64,000 nucleotides of DNA from Uloborus plumipes. Its lineage: Eukaryota > Arthropoda > Arachnida > Araneae > Uloboridae. Each line of letters opens with the position of its first letter. The stretch's first letter is position 1. The notes below the pieces were generated by a model. That model saw nothing but the letters and a program-made list of their open reading frames with translations. It was not told the DNA's origin and ran no database searches. The stretch is taken from assembly GCA_038373865.1 (NCBI GenBank), contig JAXGGA010005159.1, positions 16,706 to 80,705 of the forward strand, written 5' to 3'. The position numbers and the translations under genes were made by a program. This document shows positions 34,521 to 44,909 of the stretch, in pieces.

Positions 34521-34940
34521 CGGTTCAATATTGAACGAAAAATGGTTCAAATTGAAAATTTAAATACGGTAATGAAGTATCCTTGCTGAGATCCTTTGAA
34601 CAAAAAAAAAGTTTACTTAAATCGTACTGTTCACTCAAAATTTATTAGGGGTGACAGCTTGCTTGAGCGGTTCAATGTTGAACGAAAAATTGTTCACATC
34701 GAAAATGTAGATACGGGAATGAAATATCCTTGAAAAGATCCTTCGAACAAAAAAAAGTTTGTTCAAATCGGACTGTTAACTAAAAAGTATCGCTGGACAG
34801 GCTGTTTGAACGGCTCAAAGTTGAACCAAAAATTGTTCAAATCGAAAAATCAAATACGGGAATGAGCTGTACTCGCCGAGATCTTTCCAACAAAAAAAAA
34901 AAAAAATTGTCCAAATCGGAATGTTCATTCAATAGTTATT
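34521..34940 (+). repeat. Three ~145-bp tandem repeats
   Basis: Units start near 34521, 34667 and 34811 with CGGTTCAATnTTGAACGAAA or close variants. Each continues through TTGTTCAAATCGAAAA, ATACGGGAATGA, GATCCTT, an A-run and a second TTCAAATCGGA block. The unit opens with a small palindrome (TTCAATATTGAA). Confidence 0.85.
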
Positions 34941-35056
34941 AGGGGGGGAAAGACAGACCGACAGACCGACCGACCGACAGACACACAAAATCCCCATCTC
35001 AATACCCTACTTTCAAATTTTTAATTTTTCGATATTCATTTTACCTTTTTATTTTT

Positions 35057-35140
35057 TTAACTTGGCGATATTTTTTGGACTTGGCAATATTTTTTTTCAC
35101 TTGGCGTTTTTTTTTTTGGACTTGGCGATATTTTTTAGAT
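35057..35140 (+). repeat. CTTGGCGATATTTT series
   Basis: Four copies of a ~25-bp unit based on GACTTGGCGATATTTTTT lie close to the right end of the 33783-35200 element. The same TTGGCGA word is densely repeated in the elements at 8251-9031 and 51234-52015. Confidence 0.8.
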
Positions 35141-35200
35141 GCATTAAGCTACTTTTAATACTTTTTTCGTCTTTCTTTTATTTTTAACGGGAAAGTAGGC

Positions 35201-35972
35201 TAAAAAGCAGATGATTTTAAACTTTGTAAATAAAGATAACTATAATTTTAAAATAATAAACTTCGACTGAAATTTTAACTGATAAAATTTCTCACTTTTT
35301 AAAATCTGATATTACAGATTCATAGATTATGCTAGTCATTTTTTTTCCTTTATGTTTGAAAAAAAAATTAATAGTTTTCTTTCAAATCATCACAGACATA
35401 TGGTTCAACCATTCATTTCAAAGATATTTTTTAAAAAAGATAATTAAAGAAAAACACATTTTTATTCTTTAAACTGGATACAAAAAAAATTGGCCTCTTT
35501 ATGTGTAAATTGTACATTGTGCGCATTGTGAAAAATGAACATTTGAAGTTCCATAAATAAGTTTGTCTTTAATCTAAGAATCATTATTTTGAGGGTATTT
35601 TCCATACATTTCCATGTGATGCTTAATGAGTCTCGATGCATATCCATTAAAATTTGAGACTTTAATGTAGTGTTATGCCCTGATATGTACAAAATCTGAA
35701 TGCTGTGGCTAAGTAATGCTATTACGTATAAACAGATAAATTCACTTTATCAACCAGTTTTTTGGATATCTTAGCTACATTAAGATTTTTGCCTCCGGCT
35801 CTATCGTTGGCTATTCCTAACTGTGGAGTCCCCAGTAAGGTCGAAACTGCAATCGTAGGATGGTATGATCGAACTGTGGGTGCATTTACTTCAACATATA
35901 TCATTTTTGTTCTGCTGGATATTTTGCACACCACTTGTGCAATGACACACCACCTTGTTTGAGTAGTTCTAT
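35201..35972. other. Spacer with an unexplained antisense open frame
   Basis: The first 500 bp show nothing. At 35722-35970 the minus strand is open for about 80 codons with a less biased composition than most ORFs here (it includes KMIYVEVNAPTVRSYHPT and KNLNVAKISKKLVDKV). The plus strand is also open for 66 codons. I do not recognise either. It may be a degraded exon, a SINE or chance, and no splice sites or start can be justified. Confidence 0.35.
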
Positions 35973-36373
35973 CCCTAGTAAAAATGACCCATAGAGATCA
36001 ATAGAAAGAATTTGTATGGGGGAAATGGATTACGGATATCAGTAACGAACAAAACAAGATCCAAAGCATCTTTCAGTGATATCAATAGAACAAAACCGTA
36101 GGATCTGTAGATATCAATAAAGATCCATAGCATCGTAGAATTAAAAAAAAAAGGAAGGGAAATGGCCAACGGATATCAATAAAGCTAAATCAGTAGAGAT
36201 CTAGTGATATCAGTAGAACAAAACCGTAGAATCTATAAATATCAATAGAAATCCATAGCATCTTGTTCAACTGATATCAGTAGACCTCTACTGATTTAGC
36301 TCTATTGATATCCGTTAGCCATTTCCACGTACAAGTTTTTTTTATTGATCTCTACGTGTCATTTTTAGCAGGG
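35973..36373. mobile_element. MITE with CCCTnnTAAAAATGAC ends
   Basis: The left end CCCTAGTAAAAATGAC and the right end read inward, CCCTGCTAAAAATGAC, differ at two bases. The interior is built from GATATCAATAGAAC-type repeats in both orientations. A TA lies next to the right end, but the left boundary is ambiguous by one or two bases. Confidence 0.72.
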
Positions 36374-36407
36374 TAAAATGCTTCAAATGATAATTACTAG
36401 AACGTTA

Positions 36408-37109
36408 TCTATATATACAAACATGATGGGCTGTGTTTGTATGTAGGTTTGTAACCGATGGTTAGAAGAACTCACAACACCTACAGACCTCAAACTTGGC
36501 ACAAAAATTCGAACGTATCCCCGTGAAATGCACTTCGAAGGCCGAATTCGAAATTTCGAATTAGTTATTTTTAAATAAATTAATTAGTCTCATTTTTGGT
36601 GTATTCGGCATTATTGAGGGGAAAAACTTTCCCCCACCCCCAAACATTATACATTGCTGGAAAGGATTTTTTTTTCTGAAAAAGAAAATTTTTGGCACCT
36701 TTCTCTCCGTTAACTAGAACAGGAGATATTAACTAATCATATTTACTCAATTTTCAAAGCTTAACTATGTACGCAAAACTGAAACACTAGGTCCAATTTC
36801 CATACAAACTGCTCTTTTGCCCCTGTAGTTACACAGTGGTTTAAATTTGCGAATAGAGTTAAGCCTTGCAAATTGACTAAATTTGAATAATTAATATTTC
36901 CTGTCACTTGCTTAACTAAATGTCTTTTTGATTCATTTGGCGAATTGTTTTAAACTTTAGCAGGACTATTAGTGGGATTTAAAAGGTTGTGGAGCGCATT
37001 TGAATTAAAGAAAAAATAATTTTACTTCTGAGGGTTGGAGTGAATTTAAATTTATTCAGTTGACATCTTTACATTTATTGCATGGGCATCGAAGTGCGGG
37101 TACTGCTAG
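36408..37109 (+). mobile_element. Non-autonomous Helitron, complete (702 bp)
   Basis: It starts TCTATATATACAAACATG after A (36407) and ends GGTACTGCTAG before T (37110), the Helitron TC...CTAG structure in an AT target. The 5' 480 bp match the Helitron at 63519-64000, including a TTTGTAACCG block, the ATTCGAACGTATCCC block and the AGGAGATATTAA block. The 3' hairpin (near 37085-37100) is weaker than that at 63238. No Rep/helicase. Confidence 0.78.
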
Positions 37110-37110
37110 T

Positions 37111-37462
37111 AATGTTATAATAACGAGCTACGTTTTCGATAAATGGCGAAAATAATAACGTGTCTGTCAAATTTTGAAAATGATTTGTTTTATTTTTTTT
37201 AGCTTCTCTTTGGATTGTTTATATTTTTAATTGAATCAACTACATGTTTAGGAATTTTGTTAAAATATTTCTAGATAGGCGGCGCTGTAAACTGTAAACA
37301 TAATTTAGCATTTTACTTCACCCCTCATTCCCCTACTTTGCATTTTCGTGAATAAAATCATTTTTAGTTTCTAAAGTATACTTTCCATACGCACTTGTGT
37401 TTCGTGTTGTTTAAAAATATGCATGAGAAATGTTGTGGCACTTTCCTTGCATTATTCCCTTT
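37111..37462. other. Spacer, nothing recognised
   Basis: No gene or repeat partner seen; includes an ACTGTAAACTGTAAAC-like dinucleotide-rich stretch near 37280. Confidence 0.4.
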
Positions 37463-37935
37463 AGAGGACAGGCTGACTTGTCTGACATTTTGACTTGCCT
37501 GACAGCCTTGTTACAGGTATTTGAAACACATTTATATTATGCCTGGTTGCTCTGGCGTAAAATAACTTATACCCCCTTATTACGCCAGAGTTAAATATAT
37601 ATATTATATTATATATTTAACTCTGGCGTAAAATTAAATGTATAAAGCACCATATTAGGTAAATTTAAAGATAACTTATTTCTCGAATTTAAAAACAGTT
37701 TATTGGGAAATCTTTCATGAAATTGGGTCCATTTTCATGTTGCACTTGTTTCAAGCCTGAGTTTATGAAATGTTTTTGTCATACAGACAAAAATAGTCAA
37801 ATACCATCTATGCAGCTACAATTCAAGCTTAGCTTTCACTTTTCTTCAATGCGACTTGAGTTCAAATACCAGTGGTTCCACGCCCACCGTTTTGGAACCA
37901 AAATGTCGGATGAGTCAGCTCCCCTCTTATAGGAG
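37463..37935. mobile_element. TIR element (copy 2, longer)
   Basis: The left end TTTAGAGGACAGGCTGACTT and the right end AACCAAAATGTCGGATGAGT are the same as in the 126-bp copy at 7345-7470, and the 60 bp before the right end (GCGACTTGAGTnnAnATACC block) also match. About 350 bp of extra sequence lies between them, including an AT-rich palindrome at 37580-37631. The short copy may be an internal deletion of this type. Confidence 0.65.
37580..37631. repeat. 52-bp near-perfect palindrome
   Basis: TTACGCCAGAGTTAAATAT is followed by an AT-rich centre and then the exact reverse complement. The word TCTGGCGTAA also occurs 30 bp upstream (37551-37560), so three copies cluster in 80 bp. Confidence 0.9.
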
Positions 37936-38089
37936 CCTTAATTCCCAGAAAAAAGTGGCACCGTTTGAACTTCTCCTAGAGCCTAGACACACTTTTTCGG
38001 GCTACTTTTGTTATTTTTGAAAGTTTCTCTCACCAAATACGAGAGAAACCTTGCATGAACGGAGAACATTGTTTTTAGAGCAAGTAGCA

Positions 38090-38266
38090 TGTGAATTGTG
38101 GTTTTACTTTAGATACAAATTAAAGCAAAAAACTAACTGGTAATCAAATAAATAACATAGAAAAATGCAACAATTTTTTTTATTACAAATAACTTTTTCT
38201 CTATCATTTGAAAATATTTTGAAAACAGGTTTATTTTTCTTTTTTAAAAGCTTAAAAGCAATTTAA
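38090..38266 (+). repeat. Segmental duplicate, left part
   Basis: This aligns with 44930-45060 (AACTAACTGGnA block, TTTTTTATTACAAATAACTT block, GAAAATATTTT block). With 42157-42570 it forms a segment interrupted by the hAT at 38275 and the MITE at 41910. Confidence 0.75.
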
Positions 38267-39185
38267 TATTGAATCAGGCGCGGATCCAGGATTTCTCCCA
38301 GGGAGGGGCAGTTTCATTCTCAATTCGGCGCCCCCCCCCCCAAAGATTTTTTGGCGCCTCACCCCCCTCAATTAAAATGAGTTAAGAAAGTGGGGAAAAT
38401 GCTCTTTGGTCTGTTATTCATTTTCTTCAGATTCAAGCAGTTATTTGTCCGTTCAGTAAAAATAATATGAAATAAAAATACATTAGTGTAGGAAAGAAAA
38501 AATATGAAAATGAAATAATTTAGTTTTACGATGGCGTTTCTAGCCCCCCTCCCACCACATGAAATAAATAAATAAATAAAACAAGAAACATAGTAGGTTC
38601 ACAAAAAATAGTTCTTATTTTTAGAACTTTTTTTTTCATTTAAGTGGAGTAACAAAAAAGAAAAAAAAATTAAAGGAAAAAAAAAGATTCTGCATTGGAC
38701 AAAGTCAAATGCTACTAATGCCTCAATCCTGCTTGTAGTGACGCTGCTCGGTTATACTAACTGCCTTCGCTTTTTACTTCCGCTTTTTGCAAATTTCGTG
38801 ATGACTTTCTCTACATCAATAGGAAAATACCTATGGATATGCATATTGCATAAGGGCCAGACCAACCAGACGATTTTTCGTCATTGTTGACCTTAAACAT
38901 GTCTTGAGGCGTCGCATCAGGGAAGTACTAAAAACTGTCAAGAAAATTGTTTTCTTCCTGAGCAGCGCAAAATTTTTTTACCGGAGTTTGACCATTACAC
39001 ATTGTCGGAAAATTTAAAATCATTTAACACTAAGATTTTTAAATGAATTCGGGACTTATCGAACACACCATTTCAAAAGATAAGCCAGAGACGAAATTAA
39101 AGTCATATAATGTAAGTTACTTGAACCGAAATTAATAAAATCGAACAAATATCCACCAAATCGTAGGAATACTACGGATTAAACC

Positions 39186-39535
39186 TTGATGGCGTGCCCG
39201 ATTCCAAAACTTTATCGCAAAAGTTTAGGGGTTGGGATGATAATTCGCACATATTGCACCCCTAGGGCGACTCAAACGGTCCCCACTTCCACACAGGTTG
39301 CGAATCGAGGGTGAGTCAAATACATTTTCCAAATATGTTCCTTCCTTTTGCATCCAATTCCAAAATTTTCCCCCTAAAGTTAGAGGGAAGTATACGTTAC
39401 AAGTTGCGTATATTCCGTCCCTAGCGGGGTGCGGAACCGGAAGCGCCCCATATTCCTTTTGTACAAAATTGCGAAAATTCGCCCTAAATTTAGAGGGAAA
39501 ACTAATGAGTTGCATAGATTGCACCCCTTAAGAGT
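39186..39535 (+). repeat. Three degenerate ~125-bp repeats
   Basis: Each unit has CCAAAAnTTT or GCGAAAATTC, then CCCTAAAnTTAGAGGGAA or a variant, then GTTGCnTAnATTGCACCCC or a variant. The units differ strongly, so the array is older than the ~96-bp array downstream. The ORFs on both strands (39225-39531) simply cross these repeats. Confidence 0.7.
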
Positions 39536-39949
39536 ACGCGGACGCTCCTTATTTCATAAGGTTGAGAACTTAGTAAACGAGTACAATAAATTTCCGAAAA
39601 AATAATTCATCTTCAAAACCAATATAGTTTTTGGCCACGCTCACGCTATTTTTCTATAAAAATAAATTATTCACTAATTTGTATGTTCGAAACGTATAAG
39701 CGTACATAGACTTTGGTGCCCACCCCCTCCCACCGGCAAATATTTGTAAGTTCGCCCCCCCCCCCCGAATTGAACAAAAAAAAATATTTCCCCGTGTAAC
39801 TATTGCTGTTTTTCTGGTTAGTGGGCTTTTTTCCTGCTGTGGGCAGGGGGGGGGGGATTAAGTTACGTATCAGGCTATGCTTGTAAAATGTTCTTTTACT
39901 AACTTATTTTTTTAGTGAAATTGTTTCTGAGTGTTAAGAGTCTATGTAG

Positions 39950-41790
39950 TTTGAAGCAGTATTGGCGTTTTAAGTACAGAGAGTACCTAGGCGCCTTTAG
40001 TCGGTGAGATGAGGGCACGTTCGGCGCCCTCTAGAAGCTTTGGAAGATTGGAAGCGCTTCCTCTGGGGCGCCGAAGCTTGTACAGCATTATTAGTTTCTG
40101 TAGCAGTATTGTTCGGTCGATGAGAAGGGGGCACCTTTGGCGCGCGCCCTCTTGATCTTTGGAAAAGCCCCTGAGGGGTGCCGAAGCTTGAAACGGTATT
40201 GGTTTTTAAGTACGGAGAGCTTCTAGGCGCCTTCGGTCGGTGAGAAGGGGCACCTTCGGTGCCCTCCCCTTGCAGCTTTGGAACCGCCCCCTCAGGGGCG
40301 CCGAAGCTTAGAGCACTATTGGTTTTTAAGTACGGAGAGCACCTAGGCGCCTTTGGTCGGTGAGAAGGGGGCGACTTCGGCGAGCAACTTAGAAGCTTTG
40401 GAAGCGCCCCTTCAGAGGCGGCGAAGCTTGAAGCAGTATTAACGTTTTAAGTATGGAGAGAGCCTAGTCGCCTCGGTCGGTGAGAAGTTGTCGCCGAAGC
40501 TTGAAGCCGTATTTACGTTTTAAGTACGGACAGCGCCTAGGCGCCTTCGGTCGGCGAGAAGGGGGCACCCTCGGCGCACCGAAGCTTGAAGCAGTATTGT
40601 TTTTTTTAAGTACGGAGAGCACCTAGGCGCCTTTGGCGTGCGTCGCCTTGAAGCTTTGGAAGCGCCCCCTCCGAGGCGCCGAAGCTTGAAACAGTATTGA
40701 GGTTTAAAGTTCGGAGAGCGCCTAGACGCCTTCGGTCGGTGAGAAGAGGGCGTCTTTGGCGCGCGTCCCCTTGAAGCTTTGGGAGCGCCCCCTCCAGGGT
40801 GCCTAAGCTCGAAGCAGTATTGACGTTTAAGTACGAAGAGCGCCTAGTACGGTTGGCGGTCGCCCGCTTGAAGCTTTGGGAGCGCCCCTCAGGGCGCCTA
40901 AGCTCGAAGCAGTATTGACGTTTAAGTACGAAGAGCGCCTAGTACGGTTGGCGGTCGCCCGCTTGAAGCTTTGGGAGCGCCCCCTCAGGGCGCCTAAGCT
41001 CGAAGCAGTATTGACGTTTAAGTACGGAGAGCGCCTAGTACGGTTGGCGGTCGCCCGCTTGAAGCTTTGGGAGCGCCCCTCAGGGCGCCTAAGCTCGAAG
41101 CAGTATTGACGTTTAAGTACGGAGAGCGCCTAGTACGGTTGGCGGGCGCTCCCTCGCAGCTTTGGGAGCGCCCCCTCCAGGGCGCCTAAGCTTGAAGCAG
41201 TATTGACGTTTAAGTACGGAGAGCGCCTAGTACGGTTGGCGGTCGCCCGCTTGAAGCTTTGGGAACGCCCCCTCCAGGGTGCCTAAGCTCGAAGCAGTAT
41301 TGACTTTTAAGTACGAAGAGCGCCTAGTACAGTTGGCGGTCGCCCGCTTAAAGCTTTGGGAGCGCCCCCTCAGGGCGCCTAAGCTCGAATCAGTATTGAC
41401 GTTTAAGTAAGAAGAGCGCCTAGTACGGTTGGCGGTCGCCCGCTTGAAGCTTTGGGAGCGCCCCCTCAGGGCGCCTAAGCTCGAAGCAGTATTGAAGTTT
41501 AAGTACGGAGAGCGCCTAGTACGGTTGGCGGTCGCCCGCTTGAAGCTTTGGGAGCGCCTCCTCAGGTCGCCTAAGCTCGAAGCAGTATTGACGTTTAAGT
41601 ACAGAGGGCACCTAGTACGGTTGGCGGGAGCCCCCTCGAAGCTTTGGGAGCGCCCCCTCCAGGGCGCCTAAGCTTGAAGCAGTATTGACGTTTTAAGCTC
41701 GGAGAGCGCCTTTCGGTTAGATGGGCGGCGCTGAAGCTTGAACCCTCGTCGGCGCTGAAGCTTGAAGCAGTATTGGTTTTTTAAGTCCCA
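39950..41790 (+). repeat. GC-rich ~96-bp array, about 19 copies
   Basis: The landmark GAAGCAGTATTGACGTTTAA, or a variant, recurs at about 39953, 40100, 40193, 40313, 40434, 40508, 40590, 40691, 40813, 40909, 41005, 41099, 41195, 41293, 41389, 41485, 41581, 41677 and 41766. Outer left copies are 100-150 bp and divergent; those from ~40810 to 41680 are 95-98 bp and nearly identical. Each unit has AAGCTTTGGGAGCGCCCC and an inverted GGGCGCCTAAGCTCG, so units fold locally. The ORFs at 40876-41109 and 41429-41671 are read-through of the units. Confidence 0.95.
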
Positions 41791-41909
41791 AAAACACCTA
41801 GGCGCCTTTGGTCGGCGAGAAGGGGGGCGCCTTCGGCGCCCCTTATTTTTTTAGGGGGGGCAATTGCCCCTATTGCCCCCCCTTTGGATCCGCACCTGTA
41901 TTGAATGTA

Positions 41910-42156
41910 TCATCGCGACCATGCTAAACTAACGAATGTGAAAATTGGCACTTTTCAGGAGAGCCAAAACAACACATGCATATAACTTATTCCCACCTGA
42001 CGTGTTTGGTTATTTTCAATTTTTAAACTTTTATAGACATCTTTAGGGTGTAAAACTATCGTTCGAAGGTATCATTTTAATTTTAATTATTTGTAAAATT
42101 TGAACTTGAAAATACGCGATTTTTCACATTCGTTAGTTTAGCATGGTGCCGACGAT
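41910..42156. mobile_element. TA-flanked MITE (~245 bp)
   Basis: ACCATGCTAAACTAACGAAT near the left end is exactly mirrored near the right end (ATTCGTTAGTTTAGCATGGT). The outer bases (TCATCGCG / CGACGA) pair imperfectly. Comparison with the uninterrupted paralogue near 45070 places the insertion at a TA(T). It sits only a few bases from the hAT element's right target duplication. Confidence 0.8.
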
Positions 42157-42570
42157 ATGATTTTAGAGAAATTAATGCCACAGTTTTTAAAAATATGCAT
42201 TTAGTTGATAAAGTAGATGGCGCGAGCAACAACAAACTACAGAAATATTACAATGCCTAGAAGGAGGCACTTCCTTCTAGGCACTGTAGAAATATGTAAC
42301 TTTTACAGCGCCATCTATGGATCTGCTGAATACCTATAACAATAACTTATTCTCTGAGAAGATACAATAAAAAAGATCTGGAATACACAATGCGCCATTT
42401 AAAATTCCCCAAATGGTGTGTACATCGATGAATAGAATGGCTCATTCGTAATAAAATGGTATCGATCGTTGTTTTTAATTGAACAGTTTTTTTACTGATA
42501 CTTAAAATATTCAAAAAACTCCCTGTCTTGACTCCCCTTGTTTCAATTTGCAGAAGTTGCAATGGATAGC
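42157..42570 (+). repeat. Segmental duplicate, right part
   Basis: This is collinear with 45080-45492: TAGAGAAATTAATGnnACAG, TTAGTTGATAAA, CGCCATCTATGGA, GAATACCTATAnCAATAACT, AAACTCCCTGTnTTGACTCC and GAAGTTGCAATGGAT. The copies differ by substitutions, a ~40-bp internal duplication in the 45-kb copy (about 45354-45420), and a 39-bp hairpin present only here (42249-42287). The antisense ORF at 42347-42598 has an indel-shifted relative in the other copy and is not supported as a gene. Confidence 0.85.
42249..42287. mobile_element. 39-bp palindromic micro-insertion with 8-bp duplication
   Basis: The inserted bases form a hairpin with ACAATGCCTAGAAGGA on one side and the mirror of ACAGTGCCTAGAAGGA on the other. 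AGAAATAT flanks it on both sides (42241-42248 and 42288-42295). The paralogue at about 45160 reads CACAGAAATGCGTTACTTCT with neither hairpin nor second flank. This fits an extremely short hAT-type insertion, though a slippage or repair origin is possible. Confidence 0.75.
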
Positions 42571-42901
42571 AAACAATATTGTGCAAGGTATGAAACAATT
42601 AAATAGTCATCAGAGGAAAGACAAGTTGAAGAGCCAGGAGGAAAAAGATGAATGTGACCAAAAAGTGATTTCGAGAAAACAGAAGAACAAAGTTTGATTT
42701 CTCGTAACTCCTTTTGTAGTTAATAGAGTTTTCTTGCACATTTCGGTCGATTCTCATCTTTTTCCCCTTGTTGTTCCACCATATGATAAAAATCTTTCAT
42801 AGCCCCTAGATAGCGCTAATATCTCAAAATTGACGAAAAAGTGACTTTCATCTTTTTTTCCCCTGGCCCTTTAGTTGTAATTGATTTTAAAGTTAAAGAT
42901 A
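42571..42901. other. Spacer
   Basis: No gene. Contains AAAGATGAATGTGACCAAAA and, 150 bp on, TTCTCATCTTTTTCCCC and CTTTCATCTTTTTTTCCCC, which are loosely mirror-related. Confidence 0.4.
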
Positions 42902-43857
42902 TGGGTCATTCCGGCGAAAATGGTACAAATCATGCCCGAGACTTTAGAATTTTTTAAAATCAATTTTGATAACTACCACCCATTAAGTGTATTTTTTATT
43001 GGTTCTCCATTTAATTTTGTGCCATCAAGTATCAATTGATTAGGTATAATCCATTTAGAAATGACACAAAAAAATTATCTTTGTTAGAAGAAGGAGAAAA
43101 TGACTTGTCCGAGCTTCAAATTGCTAGACTTTTAAATGTGATTTCAAATTAAACTGAAATGTAACAACAAAATTAATAACACTGCACTGCACAAAAGATG
43201 CTTCTGACACCATTTCTGCAGATTATTACGCAAATGAAAAAAAATTTCCCCAAAAAACACTATTATTTATCCATGTCCCTAGATTTTCTATGTTTCGAAT
43301 TGTCCACTCTGTTTTTGCCTTTTGGAAATAAAATAAACAATTGCATTCAATCTGATATATTTTTAAAAAAATATAGGCAGTATAACTGCCGTGATTAGCT
43401 TGCTACATTGAATTAGGTAGTCATCAACCAGGGTGAGCTTCATTCTTTTCTTATGATAGTTAATTTGAACTGTTAGATGTCCACTATGTTAGAGCCGATT
43501 TCATGATGAAAAAAAAATAGATTTTTTCCTGAAATTAAAGACAGACTTACAGTTTTAGGCTGTTTATTCCACTTTGTGCTTGTTCTGTGATTCTAACTTT
43601 TCTTTGTGATTATACAGATATTTTTAAAGGCTTATTTGTCCACTCTGTTATATGTCCACTCTGTTATACAAAGTGATCAAAATATTTAAAATCCTTTCAT
43701 AAATGAGTCATGTACTAGTTATTTACACTTCATTATACACAAATAAATGGAAACTCAATGAAAAAAATTATGATTAGTTAGTGGAAATTATTTAAATTGA
43801 TAATCTTAAGTAAAGAGTTTCAGACATGATTTATACCATTTTCGTCGAAATGACCCA
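42902..43857. mobile_element. TA-flanked element with 34-bp TIR
   Basis: TGGGTCATTCCGGCGAAAAT at the left is mirrored at the right (ATTTTCGTCGAAATGACCCA) with two differences, and pairing continues for another ~14 bp. TA lies on both sides. Internally TGTCCACTCTGTTATA-type motifs occur about five times. The ORF at 43198-43398 has no motif. Probably a Tc1/mariner-pogo MITE, like the one at 53964. Confidence 0.83.
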
Positions 43858-43859
43858 TA

Positions 43860-44909
43860 TCAGTTATGTGTCTATTTTAGTTTTTTCACATGCGGATGAA
43901 CAAAGTAGTGCTGCAAAATAAATACGAAGGAAAAAAACCCATGTTTTAACTAAATTATCCTCTTTTAACAATGAATTGTAGCATATTAAAAAAAAAAAAA
44001 ATCTCTCGAAATCAAAAAAGAAAATGTATTAATCGGTGCTGTGTAGTCGAAGTCGCACGTTTTCTTGATAAAGTATTCGGAGTCGGAAGTCGAAGACTTC
44101 AAAATTTTAATAGTTGGAATCTGTCCTTCGAGACTATTCTGCCAATGCATGCGGAATCAGAGTCGGAGTCGGTCGGGCTTTTGTTCCGTTTTACGCTGCG
44201 CAATAACGAAATGCATGCGAAATTTTGCGGCACTTTCCCTGTAAACACAATTGCGACACTCCCCCTTCCCACCTTTATACTACTCCCCTAGAAATATGCT
44301 CTTTCCTTGGTTATTTTAGTCACTCTTAGCAAACTCAAGAGTGACAGACAGGACATACGCTCTATGAAAAATTGAACAACTGTGAAATGAACTTTTAACT
44401 CTTAACTTCGCAATTTTTTAAATTTTGATGAAAAAATTGTATCAGCTAGTTTTCAAGTAATAATAAAGAGGAGAAATATTTGTTTTTTAAATAAGCAGTT
44501 TTAAAATGACTTTCAATCATTTTTTTGTTTGCGACAATGTAAAAGTAAAATCAAATTTCTTAAAAACTTTTTCCCATAGAAAATTAAATTTACTTTTAAA
44601 TGAACGTAAAATGTTTAAATTTCTTACCTGGTAATTTATTTCGTCAATAAACAAGAGGAAGTATAAACTAGAATGGATTTTTTTTATAGCAAAGACACAG
44701 TTCTTGAGGCATCAAATGTTTTTATAATTATTGGGATTTCTGGGGAAAATGTGCTGTCAACTAGTGACGAAATTAGCATGTATTTCGCTGCAGTAATCTT
44801 TTTTTCCTCAGATAAGTGATTTGTAGGTAATTAAAAACAAAATTGAATCTTTTAAATTAAAATATATTATATGTTGCAGAAATGCAACAGTGGGAAGTTA
44901 AGGGTTTAT
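43860..44909. other. Spacer with a GAGTCGG-rich patch
   Basis: At 44078-44185 several GAGTCGGAGTCGG-like words occur; the same word is at 34338-34355. The 106-codon ORF at 43971-44291 crosses this patch and starts with poly-K; I do not support it as a gene. The remainder is AT-rich and unremarkable. Confidence 0.45.

Larger units (their letters stand above)
33783..35200 (+). mobile_element. 1.4-kb element with 14-bp perfect TIR
   Basis: GCCTACTTTCCCGT (33783-33796) is the exact reverse complement of 35187-35200. The interior carries three ~145-bp tandem repeats (34521-34940) and then a CTTGGCGATATTTT series (35057-35140). The shared CTTGGCGA modules and the similar terminal words link it to the elements at 8251 and 51234. 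ORFs are short and low-complexity. No transposase seen. Confidence 0.75.
38275..41898 (+). mobile_element. 3.6-kb hAT-like element carrying tandem arrays
   Basis: The perfect 8-bp duplication TATTGAAT lies at 38267-38274 and 41899-41906. The left end CAGGCGCGGATCCAG and the right end read inward, CAGGTGCGGATCCAAAG, form the TIR, each followed by C/G-homopolymer runs. The paralogous segment at 44910-45492 has this site uninterrupted (TGCATTGAATGTA near 45064), confirming the borders. The interior contains ~125-bp repeats (39186-39535) and a long GC-rich ~96-bp array (39950-41790). No transposase domain was recognised. Confidence 0.9.

Noticed and set aside
40876..41671. Repetitive protein with LWERPLRAPKLEAVL-type units
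   Set aside because: This is read-through of the ~96-bp DNA array. The frame holds only because some units are 96 bp and breaks where they are 95 or 98.
42250..42290. microRNA precursor hairpin
   Set aside because: The stem is only ~16 bp and the whole unit is bounded by an 8-bp duplication absent in the paralogue, which fits a tiny insertion better than a miRNA gene.
43971..44291. 106-codon ORF
   Set aside because: It begins in a poly-A stretch and crosses a GAGTCGG-rich repeat; no motif or partner.
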